64,000 nucleotides of DNA from Ectothiorhodospiraceae bacterium (GCA_020831845.1 JAFIFV010000037.1:26326-90325), one strand, 5' to 3'; counted from the stretch's first letter, positions 35,676 through 45,151 are shown. Translations and numbers: made by a program. The notes: generated by a model not told the origin, from the sequence alone.

Positions 35676-36872
35676 ATGATGCCAGAGAAGCGCAGCGGCA
35701 AGCCGGGGCTGGAGGAGAGATATCAGGTCGTTCATCCGTCCGAGCCTCGCTTGCGCATAGACATTTCGGCCTGCCTGCCGGCAAGAAGTCCGCTTGCCGA
35801 TTGTACGGCATGTGCCGACGCCTGCCCCGCTTCCGTGCTCACAGGCACCGCGCAAGGCCCGCAGTTGAATGGCGACTGCCTTGGTTGCGGCCGGTGTGCA
35901 GCCCGCTGTCCCACCGATGCCCTGCGGGTGCGCGGCTTCCCGGATCTGCCACTGCCGGATGAAGCAAGCCCCCGAATCCGCGAGGTGGACTGCTGGCGGG
36001 TTCCGGAATCGGAAAGCCGGGCCGACACGCTACGCGTCCCCTGTACCGGGGGACTCGATGCGACTCAAATGCTGAGCCTGAATCGAATGGCAGGCGGCGA
36101 GGGCGTCACCGTGCTGGACCGGGGCTGGTGCACCGGTTGTCCGGCCTGCGGAAATGAGGGCCATCCGGCGCACGAGGCCATACGGGAAGCCGGCAGCATC
36201 CTGGATGAAGCCGGTATACCGCGGCATCGACATCCACGCATCAGCACAGAGCCGCTGCCCGTGCGCGTGGCCGCGAAGACTATTCCCGAGGGCAAGCTGG
36301 AAAGCCGTGTCAGCCGCAGAGGCTTTCTGCGTCGCCTGGGCGGCGAGGCGATTTCAGCGCGGGCCCAGCTCACCGGGTCGACCACCCCGACGGTAAGCTC
36401 ACCCTTGGTCGAGAAGATCCGGCCGCGCCGCCGACTCCGCCTGTACGAAGAGCTGACGGCCCTGACCGGCCAGGGGCACACCCCAGCCACCCTGCCCCGG
36501 TTTTCGGTCAGCGAAACCTGCCAGGGCCACGGCATCTGTGCCGCGCTATGCCCTACCGGTGCCCTGCGGCACCAGGGCGACCACGGCACCCGCACCCTGT
36601 TCCTGGAGGCCACCCTGTGCATCGCCTGCCGGCTCTGCGAGCAGAGTTGTCCTGAACAGGCAATTCGGGTGGAAGCCTCCGTTGGCGGCGAGGCAAATAC
36701 CGAACTCCATCGCCTGACCGAACTCCGATGCCGCGACTGCGGCCGGGTGTTCACCACGGGCAACGACAGCGAAGAGCGCTGTCACCCCTGCAGAAAGTCC
36801 CGGCACCTCATGAACGCGGAGCTCGGATCAGTGCCCCGCATCGAATCGACCACAGGAGAGGGTTCACGATGA
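35676..36872 (+). CDS. arxB': ArxB', multi-cluster 4Fe-4S protein of the arx operon
   Basis: 398 residues from ATG 35676 (or the adjacent ATG 35679); the weak ribosome site leaves the start uncertain, but the sigma-54 start site excludes the frame upstream. The N-terminal part has ferredoxin motifs CTACADACPAS and CLGCGRCAARCPTD, then CTGCPACG, and the C-terminal part has CQGHGICAALCPTG and CIACRLCEQSCPEQ and a final Cys-rich ribbon (CRDCG/CHPC). No signal peptide is seen. In known arx operons a ferredoxin-like protein precedes arxA. It overlaps arxA by 4 bp (ATGA). Confidence 0.85.
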   Translation: MMPEKRSGKPGLEERYQVVHPSEPRLRIDISACLPARSPLADCTACADACPASVLTGTAQGPQLNGDCLGCGRCAARCPTDALRVRGFPDLPLPDEASPRIREVDCWRVPESESRADTLRVPCTGGLDATQMLSLNRMAGGEGVTVLDRGWCTGCPACGNEGHPAHEAIREAGSILDEAGIPRHRHPRISTEPLPVRVAAKTIPEGKLESRVSRRGFLRRLGGEAISARAQLTGSTTPTVSSPLVEKIRPRRRLRLYEELTALTGQGHTPATLPRFSVSETCQGHGICAALCPTGALRHQGDHGTRTLFLEATLCIACRLCEQSCPEQAIRVEASVGGEANTELHRLTELRCRDCGRVFTTGNDSEERCHPCRKSRHLMNAELGSVPRIESTTGEGSR

Positions 36873-39364
36873 ACGTACTGAACGCCCTGATAAACCGTCG
36901 GCGCTTCCTTCAGGTCACGGGCGCGACCGCCGCGGTGGCCGCCGGAGGCGTCGGCCTGCAAGGGTTCAGCCCTGCGGCCGAGGGCCAGGTAGGGCGGAGC
37001 ACGTCCGGCAATACCGTCGTCACCAAGAGCATCTGCCACCAGTGCCCGGCACGTTGCGGCATCAACGTCTACACGACCAACGGCCGCGTTCACGCCATCT
37101 ACGGCGACCCGGGCAACCCGATCGCCAACGGCAAGCTCTGCCCCAAGGGCCACCTGGGAACCTACCTGCTGTACGACCCGGACCGCTTCAAGGGCCCCAT
37201 GAAACGGACCAACCCGCGCAAGGGGCGCGACGAGGATCCCGGATTCGTGCCGATCTCCTGGGACGAAGCACTTGATACCGTCGCCGAGCGTCTGAACCGG
37301 TTGCGGGAAAGCGGTGAATCCCACCGCTTCGCCCATTTCTACGGCCGTGGCTGGGGCAGCTCCGACGCCGGGCTGTACGGTGATTTCGGCAAGCTCTATG
37401 GCACACCGAATTCTGCCATCGGCCATGCGTCGATCTGCGCCGAGGGCTCCAAGCGCGCCAAGCAGGCTACCGACGGCAACAACTCCTACAACGCCTACGA
37501 TTACCGCAACACCAACTACATCCTGAATTTCGGCGCCAGCTTCCTGGAGGCCTTCCGCCCCTACAACTACCTGATGCAGGTCTGGGGCCACATGCGCTCC
37601 AAGAGCCCGCAGACGCGCATCACCACCATCGACGTGCGCATGAACCCCACCATGGCGGCCTCTGACCGGTATCTGATGATCAAACCAGGCACCGACGGCG
37701 CCATGGCCCTGGCCATTGCCCACGTCATTCTCACCGAGGGCCTGTGGGACAAGGAGTTCGTCGGCGATTTCCGGGATGGGCGCAACCAGTTCCGCACCGG
37801 GCAGTCCATCAGACCCGCCCGCTTCGAGGAGCGCTGGACCCACGGTATCGCTGACTGGTGGAACGAGGAACTCAAGGATCGCACCCCGGAATGGGCAGAG
37901 CAGATCACCACCATTCCAGCCCGGCACATCGTCACGGTGGCCCGGGAATTCGCCACCACCCGCCCGGCCATGGCGATCATGGAGCGCGGCCCCACCGCAC
38001 ATTTCAACGGCACCTACAACGGAATGGCCATCCACGCCCTCAATGCTCTCGTCGGCACCATGTTCGCCGAGGGCGGGATGTTCTACCAGATGGGCGTACC
38101 TTACGGCTCGCTGCCTGTGGACGCCGACGATTACATGGATGACTACGCCAGGGAGATGCAGGGCAAGTACCCGCGCATCGACATGGCCGGCACCGAAAAA
38201 TGGCCCATGGCGGGAACCATGATGCAGGAGACCGCCAAGCACCACTTGGCGGGAGATCCGTACCGTCTCGATACGGCGATGTTTTTCCTGACCAACCCCA
38301 TCTGGTCGGCGCCAGATCCGCATCTGTGGGAGGAGGCTCTGAAAGATGTGTTCATCATTGAAACCTCGCCCTATCCGGGCGAGACAGCCGTGTACGCGGA
38401 CCTGATTCTTCCGGAACACACCTATCTGGAGCGCCTGCAGGACTCGCCCACCTACCCCTTCGAAGGCTGGCCCATGACGGCCCTGCGGGTTCCCGCCGTG
38501 GATCCGGTCTACGACACCAAGCACTTCGGCGACATGCTGATCGAGATCGGCAAGCGCATCGACGGCCCCATGGGCGATTACTATCGGGAACTCGGCGATG
38601 TGGAGAACATCCTCCGCCATCGCGCCGCCGGCTTCGTGGACAACCCGGGCGATAACGGGGTGAACGATTTCGAGAGCTGGAAGGAAAAGGGGGTCTGGTA
38701 CAAGAAGCCGTATCACTGGCGCTACTGGCGCGGCAGCTTCTGGGAGTGGGACGGCGAAGGCTACAACGTGGAGATGAGCGAAGCCGATGTCGGCGAGAAG
38801 CTCCTGCGGACGCCGACCGGCAAGTTCGAGTTCAAGTCGGGCTTCCTGGAACGACACGCCGGCTACATCGCGCAGGAGATGGGGATTCCAGAGAACCGGG
38901 TTGGCATCATCCAATGGGTGGAACCAGTCCACACCGGGGGCGGCGACCTCCATTTCGTCACGCCCAAGACCCCTCTGCACGCTGAGGGACGCAGCGCGAA
39001 CATCCCGCAGGCCCAGGCCTACATGCAGCCCATTGTCGGCGGCCGGGGCACTTGCTACCTGGAAATCCACCCGGACACTGCCCGCCAGCGCGGCATCGCG
39101 GATGGCGACCGGGTACGGATCTCCGCCGAGGTACGAGGCGAACGCAAGAGCATACTGGCCGTCGCCCGCTACATGCCAGCCCACCGCCCGGACACCCTGG
39201 TACTGCCCATGGAATACGGCCACTGGGCCCAGGGGCGCTGGGCCACGGCCGAGGGGCGCGACATCAAACCCGGACACTCGGGGGATATCACCGAGAACCT
39301 GTCCGACCCGATTTCCGGGCTCGCCAGCTACTACACCGCCAAGGTGACGCTGGAAAAGGCCTGA
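36869..39364 (+). CDS. arxA: ArxA, catalytic subunit of anaerobic arsenite oxidase
   Basis: 831 residues of the DMSO reductase (CISM) family. A twin-arginine signal has RRRFLQ at 10-15 followed by a hydrophobic stretch. The 4Fe-4S ligands are Cys56, Cys59, Cys63 and Cys91. A molybdenum-ligand Cys190 lies in GHASICAEGS. The GRGWG motif at 159-163 is the kind used to separate ArxA from respiratory arsenate reductase ArrA. It should oxidise arsenite to arsenate in the periplasm and pass electrons to ArxB. The operon order and divergent arxXSR match known arx loci. Identity to ArrA/PsrA relatives makes the substrate strongly likely, not proven. Confidence 0.87.
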   Translation: MNVLNALINRRRFLQVTGATAAVAAGGVGLQGFSPAAEGQVGRSTSGNTVVTKSICHQCPARCGINVYTTNGRVHAIYGDPGNPIANGKLCPKGHLGTYLLYDPDRFKGPMKRTNPRKGRDEDPGFVPISWDEALDTVAERLNRLRESGESHRFAHFYGRGWGSSDAGLYGDFGKLYGTPNSAIGHASICAEGSKRAKQATDGNNSYNAYDYRNTNYILNFGASFLEAFRPYNYLMQVWGHMRSKSPQTRITTIDVRMNPTMAASDRYLMIKPGTDGAMALAIAHVILTEGLWDKEFVGDFRDGRNQFRTGQSIRPARFEERWTHGIADWWNEELKDRTPEWAEQITTIPARHIVTVAREFATTRPAMAIMERGPTAHFNGTYNGMAIHALNALVGTMFAEGGMFYQMGVPYGSLPVDADDYMDDYAREMQGKYPRIDMAGTEKWPMAGTMMQETAKHHLAGDPYRLDTAMFFLTNPIWSAPDPHLWEEALKDVFIIETSPYPGETAVYADLILPEHTYLERLQDSPTYPFEGWPMTALRVPAVDPVYDTKHFGDMLIEIGKRIDGPMGDYYRELGDVENILRHRAAGFVDNPGDNGVNDFESWKEKGVWYKKPYHWRYWRGSFWEWDGEGYNVEMSEADVGEKLLRTPTGKFEFKSGFLERHAGYIAQEMGIPENRVGIIQWVEPVHTGGGDLHFVTPKTPLHAEGRSANIPQAQAYMQPIVGGRGTCYLEIHPDTARQRGIADGDRVRISAEVRGERKSILAVARYMPAHRPDTLVLPMEYGHWAQGRWATAEGRDIKPGHSGDITENLSDPISGLASYYTAKVTLEKA

Positions 39365-39387
39365 ACTGACTGCGGAGGAATCATCCA

Positions 39388-40137
39388 ATGGCTAAGTGGG
39401 GAATGGTCATCGACCTGGACAAGTGCACCGGGTGTCAGGCCTGCACGACCGCCTGCTCGATGGAAAACAACACCTTGCCCGGCGAGAGCTGGCAGGACGT
39501 GCTCTTCTATCACGAAGGCGAATATCCCAGCGCCCAGATGAAATGGCTGCCGCGCCCGTGCATGCAGTGCGAAAAGCCCTCCTGTGTCTACGTATGCCCC
39601 ACCCGGGCCACGTACAAGGATGAGGAGGCCGGCGGCATCGTTTTCGTGGACTGGAACAAGTGCATCGGCTGCAAGTACTGCATGATCGCCTGCCCTTACG
39701 GTGTGCGCTTCTATGCGGACGAGCAGCCGCTGGTGGAACCGGACATCCGCGACGTCTACCCGGGCGAGAACGGCCAGATGTGGAGCCCGCCCTACCAGAA
39801 TCCGGAACAGGACTGGCGGCGCGGAATCGGCATCCAGCCCAAGGGCGTGGTGTCCAAGTGCACCTTCTGCCACCACAAGGTCAGCAAGGCGCCCGACGGC
39901 GTAGCCGACCTGGACGAGGACGATCCGGACCTGGTCGAGTACGTACCGGCCTGCGTGCGAACCTGCCCGCCCAAGGCCCGCTTCTTCGGCGACCTGGACA
40001 ATCCGGAGTCCAACGTGAACCGGTTGATCGGCGACAAGCATGGCGTCCGGCTGCTGGATCACACCGGGAACAGGCCGCAGGTCTACTACCTGGGTGCCGG
40101 AGCCGGCATCCCGGCCTTCAGTCCGCGCAAATCCTGA
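39388..40137 (+). CDS. arxB: ArxB, four-cluster ferredoxin subunit
   Basis: 249 residues. The four-cysteine groups are CTGCQACTTAC, CMQCEKPSCVYVCP, CIGCKYCMIACPYG and CTFCHHK/CVRTCPP, giving four 4Fe-4S clusters as in DmsB/PsrB/ArrB-type subunits. It carries electrons from ArxA to the membrane subunit ArxC. It has no own Tat signal and would be exported with ArxA. AGGA lies upstream of the start. Confidence 0.92.
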   Translation: MAKWGMVIDLDKCTGCQACTTACSMENNTLPGESWQDVLFYHEGEYPSAQMKWLPRPCMQCEKPSCVYVCPTRATYKDEEAGGIVFVDWNKCIGCKYCMIACPYGVRFYADEQPLVEPDIRDVYPGENGQMWSPPYQNPEQDWRRGIGIQPKGVVSKCTFCHHKVSKAPDGVADLDEDDPDLVEYVPACVRTCPPKARFFGDLDNPESNVNRLIGDKHGVRLLDHTGNRPQVYYLGAGAGIPAFSPRKS

Positions 40138-40152
40138 GGAGGGTGAGCGATC

Positions 40153-41352
40153 ATGTCTGACAACAACATCATGAAAGGCGGACTGGGTACGGGACTGCTG
40201 ATCCTGTCCGTCATCGTCCTGGTGGCCTCGTTCGGCTTCGTCATGTACAACCTGATGAGCCATGGTCACGCCAGCTTCAATGTCAGCTCCAGCCTGCCCT
40301 GGGGCCAGCCGATCTCCACCTACCTGTACTTCGCTCTGGCCTCCTCCGGCCTGGGGCTGATCGCCTCGTTGCCCCTGGTGTTCGGGTTCAAGGAGTATTA
40401 CGGGCTGGCCAAGCGGGCGATTTTTCTGGCCTTCATCATCCTGGTCTCCGGGATGGCTGTGCTTGCGCTGGAACTGGGGCATACCTTCCGCATGCTCTGG
40501 GCCATCCCCTTCAACATGCAGATCCAGTCCGCCATGTTCTGGATGGGCGTGTTCTATGCCGCCGATCTGCTGTTCCTGCTATGGAAATTCCAGAAGATGG
40601 AGTCCGGCGACTGGGACAGCAAGGCTACCCGGACCATCGGCATCGCCTCCTTCCTTGGCGTGCTGCTGGCCAGCGGCAACCTGGCGCTGATCTTCGGCAT
40701 GATGAGCATGCGTCCGTTCTGGTTCGACGGCCTGCTGCCCATCTACTTCTACCTGACCGCCGTCACCAGCGGGCTCGCCGCCCTGGTGTTCTTCACTTAT
40801 CTCGCCTATGGCTTCAGTCGCGGCGCCATGCCGGAGAATCTGCAGAGAGCCCTCACCAACGGGTTGCCGAAACTTTTCGCTGCGGCCCTGGGCCTTACTA
40901 TCCTGTTCATCGCGGCGCGTGCCATCACCGGCCTCTACAGTAACAACCCGGAAATCCACTACGTGTGGACCAACTACCTGTTTGCCTCGCCGATATACGT
41001 GGCCTCGGTGGTGCTGGGCCTGCTGGTTCCCTTCGCGCTGATGATGTCCGCCAGCCTGCGCGTCAACCCGGCCATCCAGATCCTGGTGTCCATCCTGACC
41101 TTCGGCGGACTCTTCGCCGAACGCTACTTCTTCGTGGTCGGAGGTCAGGTGGTGCCGCTGTTCAAGGGCACCTGGGCCTGGGACATGATCCAGTACACGC
41201 CGTCCATCACGGAATGGGCGCTGACCATCATGGGCTCCGCCCTGCTGTTCACCCTTTACGTGCTGGGCGAGAGGTTCTTCAACCTGTCGGCCACGCCCGA
41301 GCAACCGTCGATGGCGGAAAGCCCGGAGCGGGCCGGACAGGCGACTGCCTGA
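40153..41352 (+). CDS. arxC: ArxC, NrfD-type membrane anchor
   Basis: 399 residues with eight to ten membrane spans of the NrfD/PsrC family, for example GTGLLILSVIVLVASFGFVM and FLAFIILVSGMAVLALELGH. It should anchor ArxAB at the periplasmic face and exchange electrons with the quinone pool. The ribosome site is GAGGAGGG and it starts 15 bp after the arxB stop. Confidence 0.9.
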   Translation: MSDNNIMKGGLGTGLLILSVIVLVASFGFVMYNLMSHGHASFNVSSSLPWGQPISTYLYFALASSGLGLIASLPLVFGFKEYYGLAKRAIFLAFIILVSGMAVLALELGHTFRMLWAIPFNMQIQSAMFWMGVFYAADLLFLLWKFQKMESGDWDSKATRTIGIASFLGVLLASGNLALIFGMMSMRPFWFDGLLPIYFYLTAVTSGLAALVFFTYLAYGFSRGAMPENLQRALTNGLPKLFAAALGLTILFIAARAITGLYSNNPEIHYVWTNYLFASPIYVASVVLGLLVPFALMMSASLRVNPAIQILVSILTFGGLFAERYFFVVGGQVVPLFKGTWAWDMIQYTPSITEWALTIMGSALLFTLYVLGERFFNLSATPEQPSMAESPERAGQATA

Positions 41353-41411
41353 GCAGGCAAGAACGGCATCGGGGGTTGTCCCGATGCCGTCTGCAACCGG
41401 GATGACGCCGC

Positions 41412-42335
41412 ATGACTGAAGTCGCAATGAAACCCGAGCAGGACTCGATCACCGCGCGGGCGCTGAACAGGGCGGAACTGTACCTGTGCCTGGGCCATGC
41501 CTTCATGCCTCCCATGCAGGCCGGGTCCTGCCAGGCGCTGGCGCGGGATCTGGCAGCGGATCTGGATGAACTCCTCCCGGACATCGGAGCCGGCCTGGAA
41601 CTGGCGGAAGCCATAGCGGCGGTCGCCGATGACAAGTCTCTGCTGCGGAGCTACAGCAGGCTGTTTCTGGTTCCACCCTACCCGGCACCCCTGAATGCCG
41701 GGCTGTACATCGACCAGACCATCATGGGCCCCAGCGTGGTGGAGATGGAACGCTTCTACCAGCGGCACGGCCTGGCCCGGGATGCCGGATTCCGCGACAT
41801 GCCCGACCACCTGGCACTGCAGCTCCAGTTCCTGGCCTTGTTACTGGGCTCGGCGGCTCAGGCAGCCGAAGCATCGGAGACGCTGTACTTCCTGGAGGAA
41901 GCCCGGGATTTCCTGAACCGGTTCCTGCGACCCTGGCCCAACGCCTGGGTGCGGCGCCTGGAGCAGGAGTGCCAGGCTGCCGCCGAGTGCAGGCCCTACG
42001 CCTTGCTGGGACGGCTGGTGCGTGACGGGCTGGACGCAGATGCCCGATGGCTGCAGTCCGTGGTCCCGGCGCCGACACCAGAGATGGAGAAAGCTGAGCT
42101 AACCATTGTTCCTCGGGCACCTGACGCGGCCCCGGCCAAACAGTCGGTCTGCGCGCGATGCAGCAAGCCGTTTGTTCCCGCCGGCGAGCTGATAGACATG
42201 ATCCATACCCTGCAGCGGCAAGGGCTGGACGCATCCCACCTGAGCGTCTGTCCCGGGTGCCGGACTGCCGCCATGGGGCTGAACCCCACCTCCCCCACGT
42301 TCAAGGAAATCAGACCAGGGCGGGATACGGAATGA
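41412..42335 (+). CDS. arxD: ArxD, TorD-family maturation chaperone with a C-terminal zinc-ribbon-like tail
   Basis: 307 residues. The first 220 residues form an all-helical TorD/DmsD-like domain (LNRAELYLCLGHAF, SLLRSYSRLFLVPPYPAPLN, DMPDHLALQLQFLALLLGSA) that would guard ArxA before Tat export. The last 80 residues hold a CARC...CPGC cysteine pair that looks like an added zinc ribbon and is not part of the usual TorD fold. Its TGA is shared with the start of the FKBP gene. Confidence 0.85.
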   Translation: MTEVAMKPEQDSITARALNRAELYLCLGHAFMPPMQAGSCQALARDLAADLDELLPDIGAGLELAEAIAAVADDKSLLRSYSRLFLVPPYPAPLNAGLYIDQTIMGPSVVEMERFYQRHGLARDAGFRDMPDHLALQLQFLALLLGSAAQAAEASETLYFLEEARDFLNRFLRPWPNAWVRRLEQECQAAAECRPYALLGRLVRDGLDADARWLQSVVPAPTPEMEKAELTIVPRAPDAAPAKQSVCARCSKPFVPAGELIDMIHTLQRQGLDASHLSVCPGCRTAAMGLNPTSPTFKEIRPGRDTE

Positions 42336-42826
42336 CAAGCAGTCCCCAATCTGGTGCCATCGCCATCGGCCACAACACGGTGGTCACTGCAGACTACCGT
42401 CTTGCCGACGAAACAGGCGAGGCACTGGACGACAGCTACCGGTCCGGACCGATGCGCTACCTGCACGGCCACCGGCAGATTCTCCCGGCCCTGGAGCGGG
42501 CGCTGGACGGTGCCCGTGCGGGTGACACGCTCACCATCGAACTGGCGCCCGAAGAGGCCTACGGTCCCCGACAGCAGAACCTGGTGTTCGAGGCCAACCG
42601 GTCTGCCCTGCCCGCCGATCTGGACCTGCACCCCGGCCAGCGGCTTCGCAGCGGTTCGCATGGACGGCAGTTCAGTCTGCGCGTGGTCCAACTGACCGAA
42701 CAGGGAGCCATTCTGGACGGCAATCATCCGCTGGCCGGTAAACGGCTGAAATTCAGCATCGATATCCGGGAAGTCCGCGCTGCCACGGAGCAGGAGGCCA
42801 GCAACGGCCAGCCGGCCGGCACGTGA
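42332..42826 (+). CDS. FKBP/SlyD-type peptidyl-prolyl isomerase coupled to the arx operon
   Basis: 164 residues from ATG 42332, overlapping arxD by 4 bp (ATGA). The FKBP-type fold is shown by VTADYRLADETGEALDDSY, the LPALERALDGARAGDTLTIELAPEEAYG core and the IF-insert region between LVFEANRSAL and the ILDGNHPLAGKRLKFSI strand, as in SlyD-like isomerases. SlyD proteins act as chaperones and in metal-enzyme maturation. Tight coupling suggests it helps fold or insert cofactors in the arx enzyme, which is inference. A C-terminal His tail like that of SlyD is absent. Confidence 0.85.
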   Translation: MTSSPQSGAIAIGHNTVVTADYRLADETGEALDDSYRSGPMRYLHGHRQILPALERALDGARAGDTLTIELAPEEAYGPRQQNLVFEANRSALPADLDLHPGQRLRSGSHGRQFSLRVVQLTEQGAILDGNHPLAGKRLKFSIDIREVRAATEQEASNGQPAGT

Positions 42827-42945
42827 CCCGAGCGTGAGCGGGTAATCAGACGTCCTTTTCCGCTGCCGCCCCCTCGGGACCAACCCGGATTCATCATCCA
42901 TACTTGTGTGTGGCCACCACATTCGCCCTCAAGGAGATCGAGTTC

Positions 42946-44130
42946 ATGTCTCACGAAGTCGTTATCTGCGCCCCGGTCCGGACCGCGATCGGCACCTACG
43001 GGGGAAGCCTGAAGGATGTTCCCGCCACCGACCTGGGAGCAACCGCGATTCAGGAGACGATCAAGCGCGCGGGGATTGCCGTCGATGCAATTGACTCGGT
43101 TGTCCTGGGCAACGTGGTTCAGGCGGGCAACCGGATGAACCCTGCCCGGCAGGCGGCGATAAGCGGCGGCATTCCCGTTTCTGTCCCGGCCCTGACCGTT
43201 AACCGCGTCTGCGGTTCCGGAGCGCAGGCCGTGGCCTCGGCGGCCCAGGAAATCCTGCTCGGCCATGCCAATTGCGCGATCGCCGGCGGCATGGAGAACA
43301 TGGACCGGGCACCGTATTTGCTTGAGAAGGCCCGCTGGGGCTACCGAATGGGCGATGCCAAGATGGTCGATTCCATGCTGTACGACGGCCTGAACGACGC
43401 CTTTTCCGGCAAGCATTCCGGCTGGCACACCGAGGATCTGGCGCAGGAATACAAAGTCAGCCGCGGAGATCAGGATGCTTGGGCGGCGCGCTCGCAACAG
43501 CGCTTCTCCAAGGCCCAGGCTGACGGCCATTTCAAGGACGAGATCGTCCCGGTGGAAGTGCCCGGCCGCAAGGGTCCGACCATGTTCGACACCGACGAGC
43601 ACAACCGCGCGGACACCACCGCCGAAGGGCTTGCCAAACTGAAGCCGGCCTTCCGCGAGGACGGCACCATCACCGCCGGCAACGCACCTGGGCTGAATAC
43701 CGGTGCGGCCGCCATGGTGCTGGCTGAGCGGGGCTGGGCGGAGCGACAGGGCCTCAGGCCGATGGCCCGCCTGGTCTCGTGGGGTGTGGGCGCGGTGGAA
43801 CCCGGCATGTTCGGCATCGGCCCCGTCCCCGCCGTCCGCCAGGCGTTGAAGCGTGCCGGCTGGAGCGTGAGCGATCTGGACCGGGTAGAGATCAACGAGG
43901 CCTTCGCCGCCATTGCCCTGGCCGTGCTGCGTGAGCTGGGTTTGTCCGAGGACGTAGTGAACCCGGAAGGCGGAGCAATCGCCCACGGCCACCCGATCGG
44001 CGCCACCGGGGCGGTGCTCACCGTACGCCTGTTGCACGCGATGCGGCGCAACGGCGAGCGCAAGGGTATGGTGACCTTGTGTATCGGCGGCGGCCAGGGC
44101 GTGGCCCTGGCGCTGGAGCGCCTGGACTAG
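42946..44130 (+). CDS. Acetyl-CoA acetyltransferase (thiolase)
   Basis: 394 residues from ATG 42946 (AAGGAG upstream); the longer frame lacks support. The thiolase Cys in NRVCGSGAQAV, the His in GHPIGATGAV and the second Cys in CIGGGQGVAL complete the active site. It joins or splits acetyl-CoA with an acyl-CoA. It could serve the beta-ketoadipyl-CoA step of benzoate breakdown or PHB synthesis. Nothing in the sequence decides between them. It is 120 bp after the arx operon. Confidence 0.92.
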   Translation: MSHEVVICAPVRTAIGTYGGSLKDVPATDLGATAIQETIKRAGIAVDAIDSVVLGNVVQAGNRMNPARQAAISGGIPVSVPALTVNRVCGSGAQAVASAAQEILLGHANCAIAGGMENMDRAPYLLEKARWGYRMGDAKMVDSMLYDGLNDAFSGKHSGWHTEDLAQEYKVSRGDQDAWAARSQQRFSKAQADGHFKDEIVPVEVPGRKGPTMFDTDEHNRADTTAEGLAKLKPAFREDGTITAGNAPGLNTGAAAMVLAERGWAERQGLRPMARLVSWGVGAVEPGMFGIGPVPAVRQALKRAGWSVSDLDRVEINEAFAAIALAVLRELGLSEDVVNPEGGAIAHGHPIGATGAVLTVRLLHAMRRNGERKGMVTLCIGGGQGVALALERLD

Positions 44131-44135
44131 TATCA

Positions 44136-44165
44136 CGACTCGGCATACCGCAAGTTGCCGAGTCG
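44136..44165 (+). terminator. Hairpin after the thiolase gene
   Basis: A perfect 10-bp stem (CGACTCGGCA at 44136-44145 and TGCCGAGTCG at 44156-44165) starts 6 bp past the stop. No T-run follows, so termination is likely weak or Rho-assisted. Confidence 0.5.
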
Positions 44166-44347
44166 GGACGTTAGGCTAGCTTCCGCCCGGTGGTCATGTG
44201 GGCAAGATTCGCAGGCGTTGTTACCGGGCGTTCATCGGCCTTGCGCTCGCTGTAGCGGCCAGGCGGGCGGAGCAATCACGCGCCAGTAGCGTGAATCTCG
44301 CCAACTCTTCCCTCACCTCCACAACGCGGCATACCGGGGCGACGGTT

Positions 44348-45148
44348 TCAATCGGCCTGCGGCACCACCAGCACGGCGCAGCGTGCCTTCCGGCAGACGG
44401 CCTCCGCCGTGCTGCCCAGCAGCAGCTGCTGCATGACGTTCCGTCCCCGTTTGCCGATAATCACCAGGTCGGCGGGCAACTCCTCTGCCAGGGCAGGAAT
44501 CACCTGTCGCGGGTCACCGTCCAGCACCCGAACCGCCATACCGTCATCAGACTGGTCCAACTGCTGCAAGTGAGCCTTGGCATCAGCTATTTCCCGATCA
44601 CATCCTTCACTGGCGCAGGTCGCCATTGCCGCAACGGCCCGTGAGAAATTTGCTCGTAACTCCTGGAACAGCCTTTCGGCGGATTTCGCGGCGTTCGAGC
44701 CATCCGTTGCGAGCAGCACTACATCCGCACCCTCTCGACGATCATCCTTCACGGGCTCCAGCCATAGTGGGCATGTGGTCAGACGGGCGGCATCCAGTGC
44801 CGTGCTGCCGACGAAGAACTCCCGCAAGCGGCTGTAGCCCCGATCACCCAGCAGCACAAGATTGGCGCCCACATCCTGCGCGGCAGCCACCACCTCGCCA
44901 CCGGGCTCACCGACACGCACCTGCCAGTTCACACGAAAATCCTCGGCCTCCAAAGCCGCTGCTTCCTCGCTCAAACGCTTTTCGTAATGTGACCGGTGGC
45001 TCTCCTCCGGTGTCGCCGGATATCGGCTGCTGAGCACGTAGATCAGGGTAACCTCCTCCGCTCCCCACGCACGCAGCGCCTGCAGCCGCTGCCGCAGCAT
45101 CGGCCAGGCTGACGAGAAATCGATTGCCACCAGAACATGCTTGAACAT
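44348..45148 (-). CDS. Tandem universal stress protein (UspA family)
   Basis: 266 residues with two Usp domains. The first begins HVLVAIDFSSAW with DRGYSRLREFFVGSTA. The second begins DVVLLATDGSNAA with GKRGRNVMQQLLLGSTAEAV. Both carry the G-x-x-G-x(9)-G-S/T ATP-type loop. It lies 3 bp after the CC-motif gene and is the last gene of the ars operon, so it is likely expressed with arsenic stress. Usp proteins aid survival under stress without a single biochemical role. Confidence 0.9.
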   Translation of the reverse strand: MFKHVLVAIDFSSAWPMLRQRLQALRAWGAEEVTLIYVLSSRYPATPEESHRSHYEKRLSEEAAALEAEDFRVNWQVRVGEPGGEVVAAAQDVGANLVLLGDRGYSRLREFFVGSTALDAARLTTCPLWLEPVKDDRREGADVVLLATDGSNAAKSAERLFQELRANFSRAVAAMATCASEGCDREIADAKAHLQQLDQSDDGMAVRVLDGDPRQVIPALAEELPADLVIIGKRGRNVMQQLLLGSTAEAVCRKARCAVLVVPQAD

Positions 45149-45151
45149 GAG

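Noticed and set aside
36782..39388. An 868-residue open frame on the minus strand opposite arxA
   Set aside because: It is a GC-rich shadow of arxA. ArxA has clear motifs and a Tat signal, whereas the opposite frame has none and only repetitive Val/Gly/Ala content.
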